This document shows positions 45,675 through 54,042 of a DNA stretch of 64,000 nt, in pieces. A program made the translations under genes and the position numbers. The notes below the pieces were generated by a model. That model did not search any database, was not told where the DNA came from, and was given only the letters and a program-made list of their open reading frames with translations. This DNA comes from CAYYJS01 sp964472315. Lineage in GTDB: Bacteria; Verrucomicrobiota; Kiritimatiellia; UBA8416. The stretch lies in assembly GCA_964472315.1 (NCBI GenBank), contig CAYYJS010000007.1, forward strand, positions 1 through 64,000. Reading direction: 5' to 3'. Each line of letters begins with the position of its first letter. The stretch's first letter is position 1.

Positions 45675-46547
45675 CTACAGCCAGAGCGGCATCGGCCCCG
45701 GGGTCTCGCGGTCCAGCCGGCGGGACGCCAGAAGCGCGTCCAGGGCGGCGAGCATGCCGGGCTTGTCTTTCGGCAGGCGGCCTTCCAGAGGCACGACGTT
45801 GGAGGCGTGATTGGCGCGGAAGACCGTGCTCGCGAGGGCGGTGCCGGCGATGAGCGCCCGCAGTTCGTGGACGACCTGCCATTCGGTCAGTGGCGTGAAC
45901 CGGCCGGCGGCCGTGTCGTCGTACAGCGGTGTGCCGGGGGTCGGCACCACACGCAACGCCGACAGGAGTCGCGGTTGCATGCGGGTGACGGCGGCGGCCG
46001 TCCGTTCGGCATGCGCGTCGCTGCGGGCGGCGCCGCCGAGGCCGAGGAGGATCATGACCGACAGGCGCAGACCGGCGGTCTGCGCCAGGATGCCGGCCTG
46101 AACCATGCCGGTGGCGGTCTCGCCCTTGTGGCAGTCGGCGAGAATGGACTCGTCGCCGCTTTCCAGCCCCATGTACAGAGTGTGCAGTCCGCGCGCGCGC
46201 AGGGCGCGCAGTTCGGCCTCGGACTTGCGTGCGATCGAGCTTCCGTTGGCGTAGAGACTGACGCGTGTCAGACCGGGCAGCGCCTCCCGGAGCAGATCGA
46301 GCATGGCGGCCAGTTCGTCGAAGGGGCGCGCCATGACGTCGCCGTCCGCCAGGAAGACGCGAGACGCGCGGGGCGAAAGGCGGGCTTCCGCGCGGATGAG
46401 CCGACGCACGGCATCCAGCGACAGCCGGCGGCAGGGGATGCCGCGATACATGCCGCAGAACGTGCAGCGATTGTGCGGGCATCCCCGGTCGACCTGCAGG
46501 ATCAGACTGTCGGCTTCGGCCGGGGGGCGGTAGAGCGGCATATTCAT
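45675..46547 (-). CDS. Radical SAM protein
   Basis: The 290-residue protein starts at 46547 (MNMPLYRPPAEADS), four bases after the HAD-like gene stop. The cluster motif is RGCPHNRCTFCGMYRG (CX4CX2C rather than CX3CX2C). SLYANGSSIARKSEAEL and LYMGLESGDESILADCHKG match Elp3/NifB-type radical SAM proteins. No B12-binding, TRAM or SPASM domain is seen. The function is not predictable. It follows the HAD-like gene and ends convergent with eboE by 21 bp. Confidence 0.8.
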   Translation of the reverse strand: MNMPLYRPPAEADSLILQVDRGCPHNRCTFCGMYRGIPCRRLSLDAVRRLIRAEARLSPRASRVFLADGDVMARPFDELAAMLDLLREALPGLTRVSLYANGSSIARKSEAELRALRARGLHTLYMGLESGDESILADCHKGETATGMVQAGILAQTAGLRLSVMILLGLGGAARSDAHAERTAAAVTRMQPRLLSALRVVPTPGTPLYDDTAAGRFTPLTEWQVVHELRALIAGTALASTVFRANHASNVVPLEGRLPKDKPGMLAALDALLASRRLDRETPGPMPLWL

Positions 46548-46551
46548 GGGG

Positions 46552-47478
46552 TCAGAGGTCGAGGGTGAGTTGTCCGCGGACGGTGACTTTGCGTCCCGAC
46601 GACAGGGCGGGATCGGACGTGTAGTACACGACGAATCGGACGCCGGGGAACTCCGCGGCGAGGGCGTCGCGGATGTAGTTCTCGACGGCGACGACATTCG
46701 AGTCATCGTCGTCCGAGAACCCCACGCTGATCGGCTTATCGAGGCCGCGCATGTGCGCGATGCGGATGACGTGTTCGACGAAATCGCGTATGGCGAACTG
46801 CTTGCGCTCCTCGGTATCGGGCGAGGCGGTGACATCCGAGCCGAACAGGCGGCGGAACTCCGGGGACATGACGCCGTGGTACTTGCAGTGGTTGAGGTAG
46901 TAGTCGAGAAACTCCCTGTCCAGTTCGAAGAGGTGACCGGGGTCGAAGCAGGCGGCGTAGCCGCGCAGATTGGTGAGCATAACCCGCTTCTCCGACTCGT
47001 CGAGCACGACATCGATGAAGTACTCGACCGCGGCGCGGATGACGGAGGGACTGTGGCCGCGGGCGGTGACGATCGCGAAGAGGCGACCCTCGACGAGGGT
47101 TTGGCGGAACTTGCGGAAGCTGGGGGCGGCCGATGTCTCGCCGCGCACGACCTTGTCGATGGCGGCGCGCGTATCGCGCAGGAAGACGTTTTCGTTGTCG
47201 ACGTCGATGTCGCGGAACTCCCGGAATGCCTCCTCCCAGTTGTCGTGAGGGGGGCGGTAATGCTCGCGATCCTTGCGGATGACGCTGAACACGGATGTGG
47301 ACACGGCGTGCGGGACCCAGTCGCCGGCGTCGGTGCGCCGTTCCAGGTGGATGCGTGTGGGCATGTGGAAGATGTTATCGTCCCAGTCGAAGATGTAGTA
47401 CTTCAGATCGCGGTCGGCGACCGAATAGTTGACCGGATGCCGGGGGCCGGGTTGGCCATCTTTGCGCTGGGGTGTCAC
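46552..47478 (-). CDS. HAD-like protein of unknown function
   Basis: The sequence has about 308 residues from the GTG at 47478 (a TTG at 47499 is possible; neither has a clear Shine-Dalgarno). The HAD catalytic motif is KYYIFDWDDNIFHMPT (DxD), and motif IV is VGFSDDDDSNVVAVENYI. FAIVTARGHSPSVIRAAVEYF matches motif II (Ser/Thr) and the following helix. The long middle region and C-terminal TVRGQLTLDL do not match a named HAD clade known to me. It may be a phosphatase or a structural HAD. Translationally linked to the radical SAM gene. Confidence 0.6.
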   Translation of the reverse strand: MTPQRKDGQPGPRHPVNYSVADRDLKYYIFDWDDNIFHMPTRIHLERRTDAGDWVPHAVSTSVFSVIRKDREHYRPPHDNWEEAFREFRDIDVDNENVFLRDTRAAIDKVVRGETSAAPSFRKFRQTLVEGRLFAIVTARGHSPSVIRAAVEYFIDVVLDESEKRVMLTNLRGYAACFDPGHLFELDREFLDYYLNHCKYHGVMSPEFRRLFGSDVTASPDTEERKQFAIRDFVEHVIRIAHMRGLDKPISVGFSDDDDSNVVAVENYIRDALAAEFPGVRFVVYYTSDPALSSGRKVTVRGQLTLDL

Positions 47479-47538
47479 AGAGCGGAGAGCATACCGCAAC
47501 CGCGCGGGGTGTGGAACTGGAAAGTGTGGCGGCTGTCG

Positions 47539-47658
47539 CTATCGCCCGCTGGCTATCTGTCGTTTGCCGATCGGAGTTCCGGATTTCTCGTTGCGGTAAG
47601 CGGATGGGGTGCACCCCAGGGCATGTCGGAAGCAGGACGCGAAGTGCTGGGAACTCGA
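47539..47658 (-). pseudogene. AraC-family regulator, C-terminal fragment
   Basis: On the minus strand the last 39 codons read SSSQHFASCFRHALGCTPSAYR and then a short tail to a stop at 47541. This is the end of the AraC/XylS DNA-binding domain (second helix-turn-helix and G-x-TP-x-x-YR). The preceding helix is missing, because sequence from about 47660 is a URO-D gene on the other strand. A functional regulator cannot be made. Confidence 0.7.
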
Positions 47659-47661
47659 AAG

Positions 47662-48084
47662 CCGAGTTCGATGCCGATGGCGCGCGAGTTCTACATGCCG
47701 AGTTGGAAGGCGTGGAGTCGACAGGTGCGGCAGGCGGGTTGCCCGGTCGTCGATGTGGACAGCGACGGGTTTATCGGCGATCTGATACCGCTGTGGATCG
47801 AGTCGGGTGTCAACGCCTGCGACCCGATCGAGGTGGCCGCGCACTGCGACATCGTCGATTTCCGTCGGCGGTTCGGCAAGGCGATGACGTTCCGGCAGGG
47901 CATCGATAAGCGATGCATGGCCGCGGGCGGGAAGTCGCTGCGTGACGAGATGCGCCGGATCGAGCCGGTCGTTCGCGACGGCGGGTACATTCCGGGATGC
48001 GACCACGGGATCCCCGCTGACGTCTCCTGGACGAACTTTCTCGAGTATTGCCGCCTGCTTGGCGGAGTGACCGGTTGGCTGTAA
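47662..48084 (+). pseudogene. URO-D-family protein, C-terminal fragment
   Basis: From about 47674 the plus strand reads PMAREFYMPSWKAW, VVDVDSDGFIGDLIPLWIE, CDPIEVAAHCDIVDFRRRFG, DGGYIPGCDHGIPADVSWTNFLEY, the C-terminal third of the MtaA/URO-D family found in PVC bacteria. About 200 residues of the N-terminus are absent. The frame has an ATG at 47671, so a 137-residue peptide could be made, but it lacks most of the barrel. It abuts the AraC fragment head to head and retains its own terminator. It is not the same paralogue as the gene at 972. Confidence 0.75.
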
Positions 48085-48099
48085 GGCCAGCCGGTTTTT
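48070..48099 (+). terminator. Rho-independent terminator after the URO-D fragment
   Basis: ACCGGTTGGC (48070-48079) pairs with GCCAGCCGGT (48086-48095; one G-T wobble) around a six-base loop, followed by a T5 run (48095-48099). The stop codon TAA (48082-48084) lies in the loop. This insulates the hydrogenase operon from upstream transcription. Confidence 0.75.
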
Positions 48100-48194
48100 G
48101 GCGTGCATGGCCCGGGCCGGCGGTCCGGGAAGGGGGCCGGACTCGCCGTCGCGATGGACCGCGGCGACACGGTATGCACGCGGCCGAAAATCAA

Positions 48195-48212
48195 TCGTTA
48201 AAAAATTAACAT
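48195..48212 (+). promoter_or_regulatory. Rex-type operator upstream of the [FeFe] hydrogenase operon
   Basis: TCGTTAAAAAATTAACAT contains the perfect palindrome GTTAA-AAAA-TTAAC (48197-48210). Known Rex sites resemble TTGTTAANNNNTTAACAA, so both half-sites are well matched. A second copy is at 62322-62339 upstream of the [NiFe] hydrogenase operon. Rex releases DNA when NADH is high, so the genes would be induced in reducing conditions. No rex gene is in the window. Confidence 0.65.
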
Positions 48213-48219
48213 AATAGAG

Positions 48220-48248
48220 TTGACGTCCCGTGATGGGCCTGCCACACT
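48220..48248 (+). promoter_or_regulatory. Candidate promoter of hydBAC
   Basis: TTGACG (48220-48225) and CACACT (48243-48248) are 17 bases apart. The -35 is close to consensus but the -10 is weak. The Rex-like palindrome lies ten bases upstream of the -35. The 5' leader to the ATG at 48352 is about 95 bases. Confidence 0.45.
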
Positions 48249-48351
48249 TTTCGGATGCTTAGACCGGGCAGCCGTGTCAGGCACATGACGCGGCGCCGAC
48301 GGGCGGGCGCCCGGAGCTGTACGGATATTGACCCGGAACCGGAGGAAGGAC

Positions 48352-50514
48352 ATGGCCAAGCCGATCGACCTCATTGCGGCAAAACGGAGAGAGGCCGTCA
48401 TACGCCTCTTCGAGCAGAAGTTCCAAGCGCACACGCGCATCACGGTGGGGTCCGCCACGTGCGAGAACGCGGCGGGCGCTTCGGAAGTCCATGCGCGGTT
48501 GCAGGCGCTGATGGATGAGCACTGCCCTCAGGGCGTCGTGGTCAGCCGTGTCGGGTGCGCGGGCAAGTGCGATATGGAGCCGGTCGTGACGGTGATTTCG
48601 CGCGGTACGATTCCGACCAAGTACGTGAACATGACGCCCCGGCGGGTGGAGCAGGTTTTCCGGGACCATATTCTGGGCGGCAAACCGGTGGAAGCCATGT
48701 CGATGCGTTACAAGGCCGGGATCACGCATGCCGAACGCGTGGTCAGCGTCTGCGAGTGTGAGGTCTGCCTGAAGAATGGCGGCAAGCAGGTCGAGGAAGC
48801 GTTCCAGGCCGCCATCGAAGAGGCGGGACTGTCCGACCGCGTGGTGGTCATGCACTCGGCCTCGCAAGGGTTGGACGATATCGGGCCTGTGGCGCTCGTC
48901 TATCCGGACGACGTCATGTACCAGGAGATGACGCCGGATAGGGCTCGTGAGGTCGTGAAGAACCATTTCGTCGGCGGACAGCCCGTGGCGGAGTACGCCT
49001 GGTCGGGGGATCGTCTGACCAACCGATTTCTTCCGGTCTTCGGCGATGTTCCCTTTTTCGGCAAGCAGCTTCGCCTGACGCTTCGCAACTGCGGCGTGAT
49101 CGATCCGGAGAACCTGGACGAGTACTTGGCGGTGCGCGGTTATGAGGCCGCGGCGCGTGTGCTGACCGACGGTCAGGCGCAGGCCGTGATCGAGGCCGTC
49201 AAAGCGTCCGGCCTCCGCGGTCGCGGCGGCGGCGGGTTCTCCACGGGCACGAAGTGGGCCTTCGCGGCTCAGCAGCAGTCCGACGAGAAGTTCATCATCT
49301 GCAACGCCGACGAGGGCGACCCCGGCGCGTTCATGGATCGCAGCACGATCGAAGGCGATCCCCACACCATTTTGGAGGGGATGATCATCGGGGGGTACGC
49401 GATAGGCGCGACCCGCGGTTTCATCTACATCCGTGCGGAGTATCCGCTGGCGATCGTCCGTCTGGAGAAGGCCATCGCCGCCGCGCGTGCGGCGGGCATC
49501 CTCGGCAAGCGCGTGATGGGTTCGGACTACGACTTCGATATCGAAGTGCGGCTGGGCGCCGGCGCATTTGTCTGCGGCGAGGAGACGGCGCTGATTCACT
49601 CCATCGAAGGCAAGCGGGGCATGCCGCGTCCGCGTCCGCCGTATCCATCCGTCGAGGGGCTGTGGGGCAAGCCGACCGTCATCAACAACGTTGAAACGTT
49701 CGCGAACATCCCCGTGGTCATCCTGGATGGCGCCGAGTGGTTCAAGTCGCTCGGGACGAAGACCAGCGCGGGCACGAAGGTGTTTGCGCTTGCCGGCGAT
49801 GTGAACAACACGGGGTTGATCGAAGTGCCGATGGGCACGACCCTGCGCGATGTCGTCTACGGGGTCGGCGGCGGGATCAAAGGCGGGCGGGCGTTCAAGG
49901 CGGTTCAGACGGGCGGTCCGGCCGGCGGATGCCTGCCGGCCTCCGCGCTCGATACGCCGATCGATTACGACACGCTGGCGCGCGCGGGCAGCATCATGGG
50001 CAGCGGCGGCATGATCGTCATGGACGACGGCGCGTGCATGGTCAACGTCGCCAAGTTCTTCCTGGATTTCACGCAGAGCGAATCATGCGGCAAGTGCACG
50101 CCCTGCCGCGAGGGCACGAAGCGCATGCTCGAGATCCTGACGCGCATCACGGCCGGCGAAGGGCGGGAGGACGATATCGACAAACTGCTGCGGCTTGCCG
50201 ATACCGTCAAGAAGACGTCGTTGTGCGGGCTTGGCCAGGCGGCGCCGAATCCGGTGATCAGCACGATCACGCATTTCCGCGGCGAGTACGAAGCGCATAT
50301 ACGGGACAAGCACTGTCCGAGCGGCGTGTGCAAGGCACTGGCGAGTTTCGAGATCGATGCCGGGAAGTGCATCGGTTGCGGCGCTTGTCGCAAGGCCTGC
50401 CCGGTGCATTGCATCGCGGGTGAGACACGGAAGGTGCACGTCATCGACCAGTCCCGCTGCGTGAAGTGCGGGAGTTGTTATGAGGTCTGCAAGTTCGATG
50501 CGGTAAAGAGGTGA
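48352..50514 (+). CDS. hydB: Bifurcating [FeFe] hydrogenase, NuoF-like subunit HydB
   Basis: HydB carries FMN and NAD(H) binding and electron branching in the HydABC complex. The 720-residue protein starts behind GGAGGAAGG. Two N-terminal thioredoxin-like regions occur. The first (1-115) keeps Cys in SATCENAAGA and VGCAGKCDMEP, but the second (about 125-215) has VCECEVCLKNGG yet no CxxxC (MHSASQGLDDIGP). The NuoF core follows: GLRGRGGGGFSTGTKW, NADEGDPGAFMDRS, GAGAFVCGEETAL, and the ESCGKCTPCREGTKRM cluster. Two ferredoxin motifs end the protein (CIGCGACRKACP, CVKCGSCYEVCK). It is followed by hydA. Confidence 0.92.
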   Translation: MAKPIDLIAAKRREAVIRLFEQKFQAHTRITVGSATCENAAGASEVHARLQALMDEHCPQGVVVSRVGCAGKCDMEPVVTVISRGTIPTKYVNMTPRRVEQVFRDHILGGKPVEAMSMRYKAGITHAERVVSVCECEVCLKNGGKQVEEAFQAAIEEAGLSDRVVVMHSASQGLDDIGPVALVYPDDVMYQEMTPDRAREVVKNHFVGGQPVAEYAWSGDRLTNRFLPVFGDVPFFGKQLRLTLRNCGVIDPENLDEYLAVRGYEAAARVLTDGQAQAVIEAVKASGLRGRGGGGFSTGTKWAFAAQQQSDEKFIICNADEGDPGAFMDRSTIEGDPHTILEGMIIGGYAIGATRGFIYIRAEYPLAIVRLEKAIAAARAAGILGKRVMGSDYDFDIEVRLGAGAFVCGEETALIHSIEGKRGMPRPRPPYPSVEGLWGKPTVINNVETFANIPVVILDGAEWFKSLGTKTSAGTKVFALAGDVNNTGLIEVPMGTTLRDVVYGVGGGIKGGRAFKAVQTGGPAGGCLPASALDTPIDYDTLARAGSIMGSGGMIVMDDGACMVNVAKFFLDFTQSESCGKCTPCREGTKRMLEILTRITAGEGREDDIDKLLRLADTVKKTSLCGLGQAAPNPVISTITHFRGEYEAHIRDKHCPSGVCKALASFEIDAGKCIGCGACRKACPVHCIAGETRKVHVIDQSRCVKCGSCYEVCKFDAVKR

Positions 50515-50525
50515 GAGAACAACCG

Positions 50526-52283
50526 ATGAGCACAGAGGTTAAACTGACGATTGACGGAATTCCGACCGCGGCCGAGCCCGGCACGACGGTCATGCAGGCC
50601 GCGGACGACATTGGCATCCGGATTCCGCGGCTCTGTTACCACCCGAGTCTAAGCGTGCTCGGCGCCTGCCGAATCTGCATAGTCGAGGTCGAGGGGCAGC
50701 GGAACCCGGTGGCCTCGTGCGCCTTCCCGGTTGCCGAGGGCATGAAGGTGCGCACGTCGTCGCCGCTGCTGAGGCGATTGCGGCGCGACATTGTGGAACT
50801 GCTGTTGGACAACCATCCGAAGGAATGCACGACGTGCGAGCGCTGCGGAAGCTGCGAACTGCAGGACCTGGCCCACAGCCTGGGCGTGCGCGAGCGGTTG
50901 TACGAGGGCGAGCGCAAACGCTTCGAGCGCGACTGCAGTTCGCAGGCCGTCATTCGCGATCCCGAGAAGTGCATCCTCTGCGGCCGGTGCGTGCGCGTGT
51001 GCGAGGAAGTACAGGGCGTGACCAATCTCAGCCAGCAGTACCGGGGATTCCTCAACTTCGTGGCGCCGGCGCACAACGACAAGATGGTCGATTCGGTTTG
51101 TATCCAGTGCGGGCAGTGCATCAACGTATGTCCGACCGCCGCCTTCGTGGAGCACAACAGCACGGATGTGGTGTTGGAAGCGCTGGCCAACCCGAACCTG
51201 CACGTCGTCGTGCAGACGGCGCCGTCCATTCGTGCCGCGCTGGGCGAAGGCTTCGGTTATCCGCCGGGAACGGCCGTCACCGGTAAGATGGTGACCGCCT
51301 CGCGCCTGATGGGGTTCGACAAGGTTTTCGATACGAACTTCAGCGCCGACCTGACGATCGTCGAAGAAGCGACGGAATTCCTCTCCCGCATGAAGGCTGG
51401 CGAGCGGCTTCCCCTGATCACCTCCTGCTCGCCGGGGTGGGTCAACTTCCTCGAGCATTTCTACCCCGAGTTGATCCCGTACGCGTCAAGCTGCAAGTCG
51501 CCGATGAGCATGCTTTCGACTTTGCTCAAGACATACTACGCCGACATCGCCGGGATCGATCCGAAGAATATCTTCGTTGTGGCGGTGATGCCCTGTACGG
51601 CCAAGAAGTATGAGTGCGGGCGTCCGGAACATGTGGCGCCGTGGGGCAAGCCGTATACCGACGCGGTGTTGACGACGCGTGAGTACATCTGGCTGGCCAA
51701 GTGCCTCGGGGTCGACTTCGTGAATCTGCCGGACGGCGAGTTCGACAGTCCCCTGGGCGAGTCTTCAGGCGCCGGCGACATCTTTGGCGCGACCGGTGGC
51801 GTCATGGAAGCCGCCCTGCGGACCGCCTACGAGAAGGTTACGGGGAAGATATGCCCCGACCTGGACTTCGTGGCCGTCCGCGGCGTCGAAGGTCTCAAGG
51901 AGGCGGAGATCGACATCGACGGGACGATCGTTCGTGTCGCCGTGTCCAACGGACTGAACAACGCGAAGACGTTGCTGGATGCGGTGATTCAAGGTGAGCG
52001 GCAGTACCATCTGATCGAGATCATGGCGTGCCCTGGCGGATGTGTCGCCGGCGGCGGACAGCCGTATCCGCCGGACGGGATGTATGTTCTGGATCCCGAA
52101 CTGACCCGGAAACGCGCGCAGGCGCTCTACGCCATCGACGCCGGCAAGAAACTGCGCAAGTCCCACGAGAATCCATCGATCATACGGCTCTACGAGAAGT
52201 TTCTGGGCGAACCGAACGGTCACAAGTCCCACGAGCTTCTGCATACATCCTATAACGCCAAGGAACCACGAGGGATACGATGA
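50526..52283 (+). CDS. hydA: [FeFe] hydrogenase catalytic subunit HydA
   Basis: HydA reduces protons or oxidises H2 at the H-cluster. The 585-residue protein has an N-terminal 2Fe-2S domain (CYHPSLSVLGACRIC), the His-Cys3 cluster (HPKECTTCERCGSC), two 4Fe-4S motifs (CILCGRCVRVCEE, CIQCGQCINVCP), and the H-cluster motifs L1 TSCSPGW, L2 MPCTAKKYE and L3 CPGGCVAGGGQP. In L1 the second Cys of the TSCCPGW form is Ser, a position used in proton transfer. The ATG at 50526 is preferred over the GTG at 50511 because it has an upstream GAGGTGAGAG. No HydE, HydF or HydG maturases are in the window. Confidence 0.94.
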   Translation: MSTEVKLTIDGIPTAAEPGTTVMQAADDIGIRIPRLCYHPSLSVLGACRICIVEVEGQRNPVASCAFPVAEGMKVRTSSPLLRRLRRDIVELLLDNHPKECTTCERCGSCELQDLAHSLGVRERLYEGERKRFERDCSSQAVIRDPEKCILCGRCVRVCEEVQGVTNLSQQYRGFLNFVAPAHNDKMVDSVCIQCGQCINVCPTAAFVEHNSTDVVLEALANPNLHVVVQTAPSIRAALGEGFGYPPGTAVTGKMVTASRLMGFDKVFDTNFSADLTIVEEATEFLSRMKAGERLPLITSCSPGWVNFLEHFYPELIPYASSCKSPMSMLSTLLKTYYADIAGIDPKNIFVVAVMPCTAKKYECGRPEHVAPWGKPYTDAVLTTREYIWLAKCLGVDFVNLPDGEFDSPLGESSGAGDIFGATGGVMEAALRTAYEKVTGKICPDLDFVAVRGVEGLKEAEIDIDGTIVRVAVSNGLNNAKTLLDAVIQGERQYHLIEIMACPGGCVAGGGQPYPPDGMYVLDPELTRKRAQALYAIDAGKKLRKSHENPSIIRLYEKFLGEPNGHKSHELLHTSYNAKEPRGIR

Positions 52284-52771
52284 GCACCAGCACTGACGGA
52301 CTGAGCGCCGGGATTGTCGACTATATCAAGGCATGCCGGGAGAAGGAGCACCCCGAGAGCTATCTTATCCCCGTGCTCCAGAAAGTGCAGAGCGAGCAGG
52401 GCTTTCTGTCGAAGACCGGCATGAACCAGGTGGCGCAGCTCATGCAGGTGCCGACCGCGATGGTTACCGGGGTGGCCACGTTCTATCACTTCTTCACGTT
52501 CAAGCCGCGCGGAGAGAAACGCGTGACGGTGTGCATGGGGACGGCGTGCTTTGTCCGCGGTGCGGACAAGGTGCTCGACCGGGTCAAGGAACTGCTGGGG
52601 ATCGGCGAGGGCGAGACCACGAGCGACGGCCGGTTTTCCATCGACTGCGCGCGTTGCATTGGCGCGTGCGCGCTGGCGCCGGTCGTGCTGGTAAACGATA
52701 AGGTGTATGGCAACGTGACCACCGCGCAGGTCGAGAATATCCTCGCGGATCACGGTTTCGTTGTCGCGTGA
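52280..52771 (+). CDS. hydC: [FeFe] hydrogenase NuoE-like subunit HydC
   Basis: The 163-residue thioredoxin-like 2Fe-2S protein completes the HydABC electron-bifurcating complex that couples H2 with NAD+ and ferredoxin. The helical N-terminus (SYLIPVLQKVQSEQGFLS, VPTAMVTGVATFYHFF) and the cysteine motifs VCMGTACFVRGA and CARCIGACALAP are present. It starts in a four-base overlap (ATGA) with hydA, so both are coupled. The gene order B-A-C differs from the Thermotoga order but is common. Confidence 0.93.
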   Translation: MSTSTDGLSAGIVDYIKACREKEHPESYLIPVLQKVQSEQGFLSKTGMNQVAQLMQVPTAMVTGVATFYHFFTFKPRGEKRVTVCMGTACFVRGADKVLDRVKELLGIGEGETTSDGRFSIDCARCIGACALAPVVLVNDKVYGNVTTAQVENILADHGFVVA

Positions 52772-52857
52772 GGAGCGGCGTTGGCATGCCCGATTGCCGG
52801 TTGCGCAACGCGCCCGGCATGCAGGCCCGCGAACGGGCGACCAAACAAGAGAGGCTG

Positions 52858-53247
52858 ATGGCAATGAGCAAGAAGGTTCTGTTGATCGACGATGACGTGG
52901 ACCTGGTGGCTGCCAACACCGCGGTGCTGGAAGCCGAAGGCTATACGGTTGTAAGCGCGAACGACGGCGCGGCCGGCATCGACATGGCCAAGGCCGAGAA
53001 GCCCGACCTGGTCATTCTGGATGTGATGATGGCGCACGATACCGAAGGGTTCGAGGTGAGCCGCAAGATGCGTGATTTGCCCGAGCTCCGGAAGACGCCC
53101 ATCATCCTGCTGACCGGCATCAAACAGGCGATGAGCCTGCCGTTTCGCTTCGAACCCGATCAGGATTGGCTGCCGGTCAAGGTCATTCTGGAGAAGCCCG
53201 TTCAGCCCGCCCGGTTGATCGCGGAGGTAAGCAAGTACCTGGCGTAG
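52858..53247 (+). CDS. Stand-alone receiver-domain response regulator
   Basis: This protein of about 129 residues has a REC domain only: KKVLLIDDDVDLVAAN (acidic pair), VILDVMMAHDTEGFE (phospho-acceptor Asp), PIILLTGI (Thr/Ser switch) and ILEKPVQPARLIAEV (Lys). The start may be 52858 or 52864. There is no output domain. It comes 86 bp after hydC and is likely cotranscribed. Its partner kinase is unknown. Similar REC-only proteins next to bifurcating hydrogenases suggest a signalling link, which is unproven. Confidence 0.85.
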   Translation: MAMSKKVLLIDDDVDLVAANTAVLEAEGYTVVSANDGAAGIDMAKAEKPDLVILDVMMAHDTEGFEVSRKMRDLPELRKTPIILLTGIKQAMSLPFRFEPDQDWLPVKVILEKPVQPARLIAEVSKYLA

Positions 53248-53263
53248 GCATGCCTACACCAGG
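53238..53263. terminator. Near-perfect 26-bp palindrome between convergent operons
   Basis: CCTGG (53238-53242) and CCAGG (53259-53263) frame the perfect 14-bp palindrome GTAGGCATGCCTAC (53244-53257), with a single C/A mismatch. The structure contains both stop codons (REC gene TAG at 53245-53247; hypB TAG at 53254-53256 on the minus strand). It could act as a bidirectional terminator in mRNA hairpin form, though no T-tract follows on either strand. Confidence 0.45.
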
Positions 53264-54042
53264 CTTTGCAGGTAGGCGAGCCAGGCGGCCATGCCATCGC
53301 CGGTACGGGCGCTCAGTTCCAGGACAAAAACGCCCGGCCGGACGGTGCGCAGGTTTTCGCGACAGCGGGACAGGCTCCAATCCAGGTGCGGGATCAGGTC
53401 GGTCTTGGTCAGAAGCACCACCGGCGCCTGCGCGAACAGCGACGGGTACTTGGCCGGCTTGTCCTCGCCTTCGGTCACCGACAGCAGGGCGATCTTGAAA
53501 TCCTCGCCCAGGTCGAAGGCCGCGGGACAGACGAGGTTGCCGACGTTCTCGATGAACAGGATGCGCGTGTCGTCCGCAACCGCCCCCGGGAGCGCCTCGG
53601 CGACGCGGTCGGCGTCGAGATGGCAGGCGTTGTTCGTTTCGATCTGCGTTACGGGCGCGCCCTTGCCGCGCAAGCGCCGCGCATCGTTATCGGTCTTCTG
53701 GTCGCCCGTGATCACCGCGCACGGAAGCTTGCCCCGCAGTGCCGTCAAGGTCTTCTCCAGCAGGTAGGTCTTGCCGGATCCGGGCGATGAGATCATGTTG
53801 ATCGCCACGATGCCGCGCGCCTTGAGCCACGCGCGGTTCCGCCGCGCGACCTCGTCATTGTGGCTGAGGATCCGTTGCTCGAGCCGGATGACTCGACCGG
53901 ATTCGTCGTGTTCGTGCGCATCGCCGCCGACGGCATCGTGCGTATGGCTGTGGGCCGGGCGGCCGTCGCCGTGGTGGTGCCCGTGTCCCCCGGTATGCGC
54001 GTGCGTGTGGTGAGGATCGTCGCATCCGCAATTTTTACACAT
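53254..54042 (-). CDS. hypB: Hydrogenase nickel incorporation GTPase HypB
   Basis: HypB is a GTPase that delivers nickel to the [NiFe] hydrogenase large subunit together with HypA. The 262-residue protein starts at 54042 with AAGGAG upstream. The N-terminus has CKNCGC (CxxCGC nickel motif), followed by a His-rich storage stretch of about 13 His (residues 8-40). The GTPase motifs are SSPGSGKT (P-loop), ENVGNLVCP and LLTKTDL. The start overlaps the hypA stop by eight bases. Confidence 0.95.
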   Translation of the reverse strand: MCKNCGCDDPHHTHAHTGGHGHHHGDGRPAHSHTHDAVGGDAHEHDESGRVIRLEQRILSHNDEVARRNRAWLKARGIVAINMISSPGSGKTYLLEKTLTALRGKLPCAVITGDQKTDNDARRLRGKGAPVTQIETNNACHLDADRVAEALPGAVADDTRILFIENVGNLVCPAAFDLGEDFKIALLSVTEGEDKPAKYPSLFAQAPVVLLTKTDLIPHLDWSLSRCRENLRTVRPGVFVLELSARTGDGMAAWLAYLQSLV

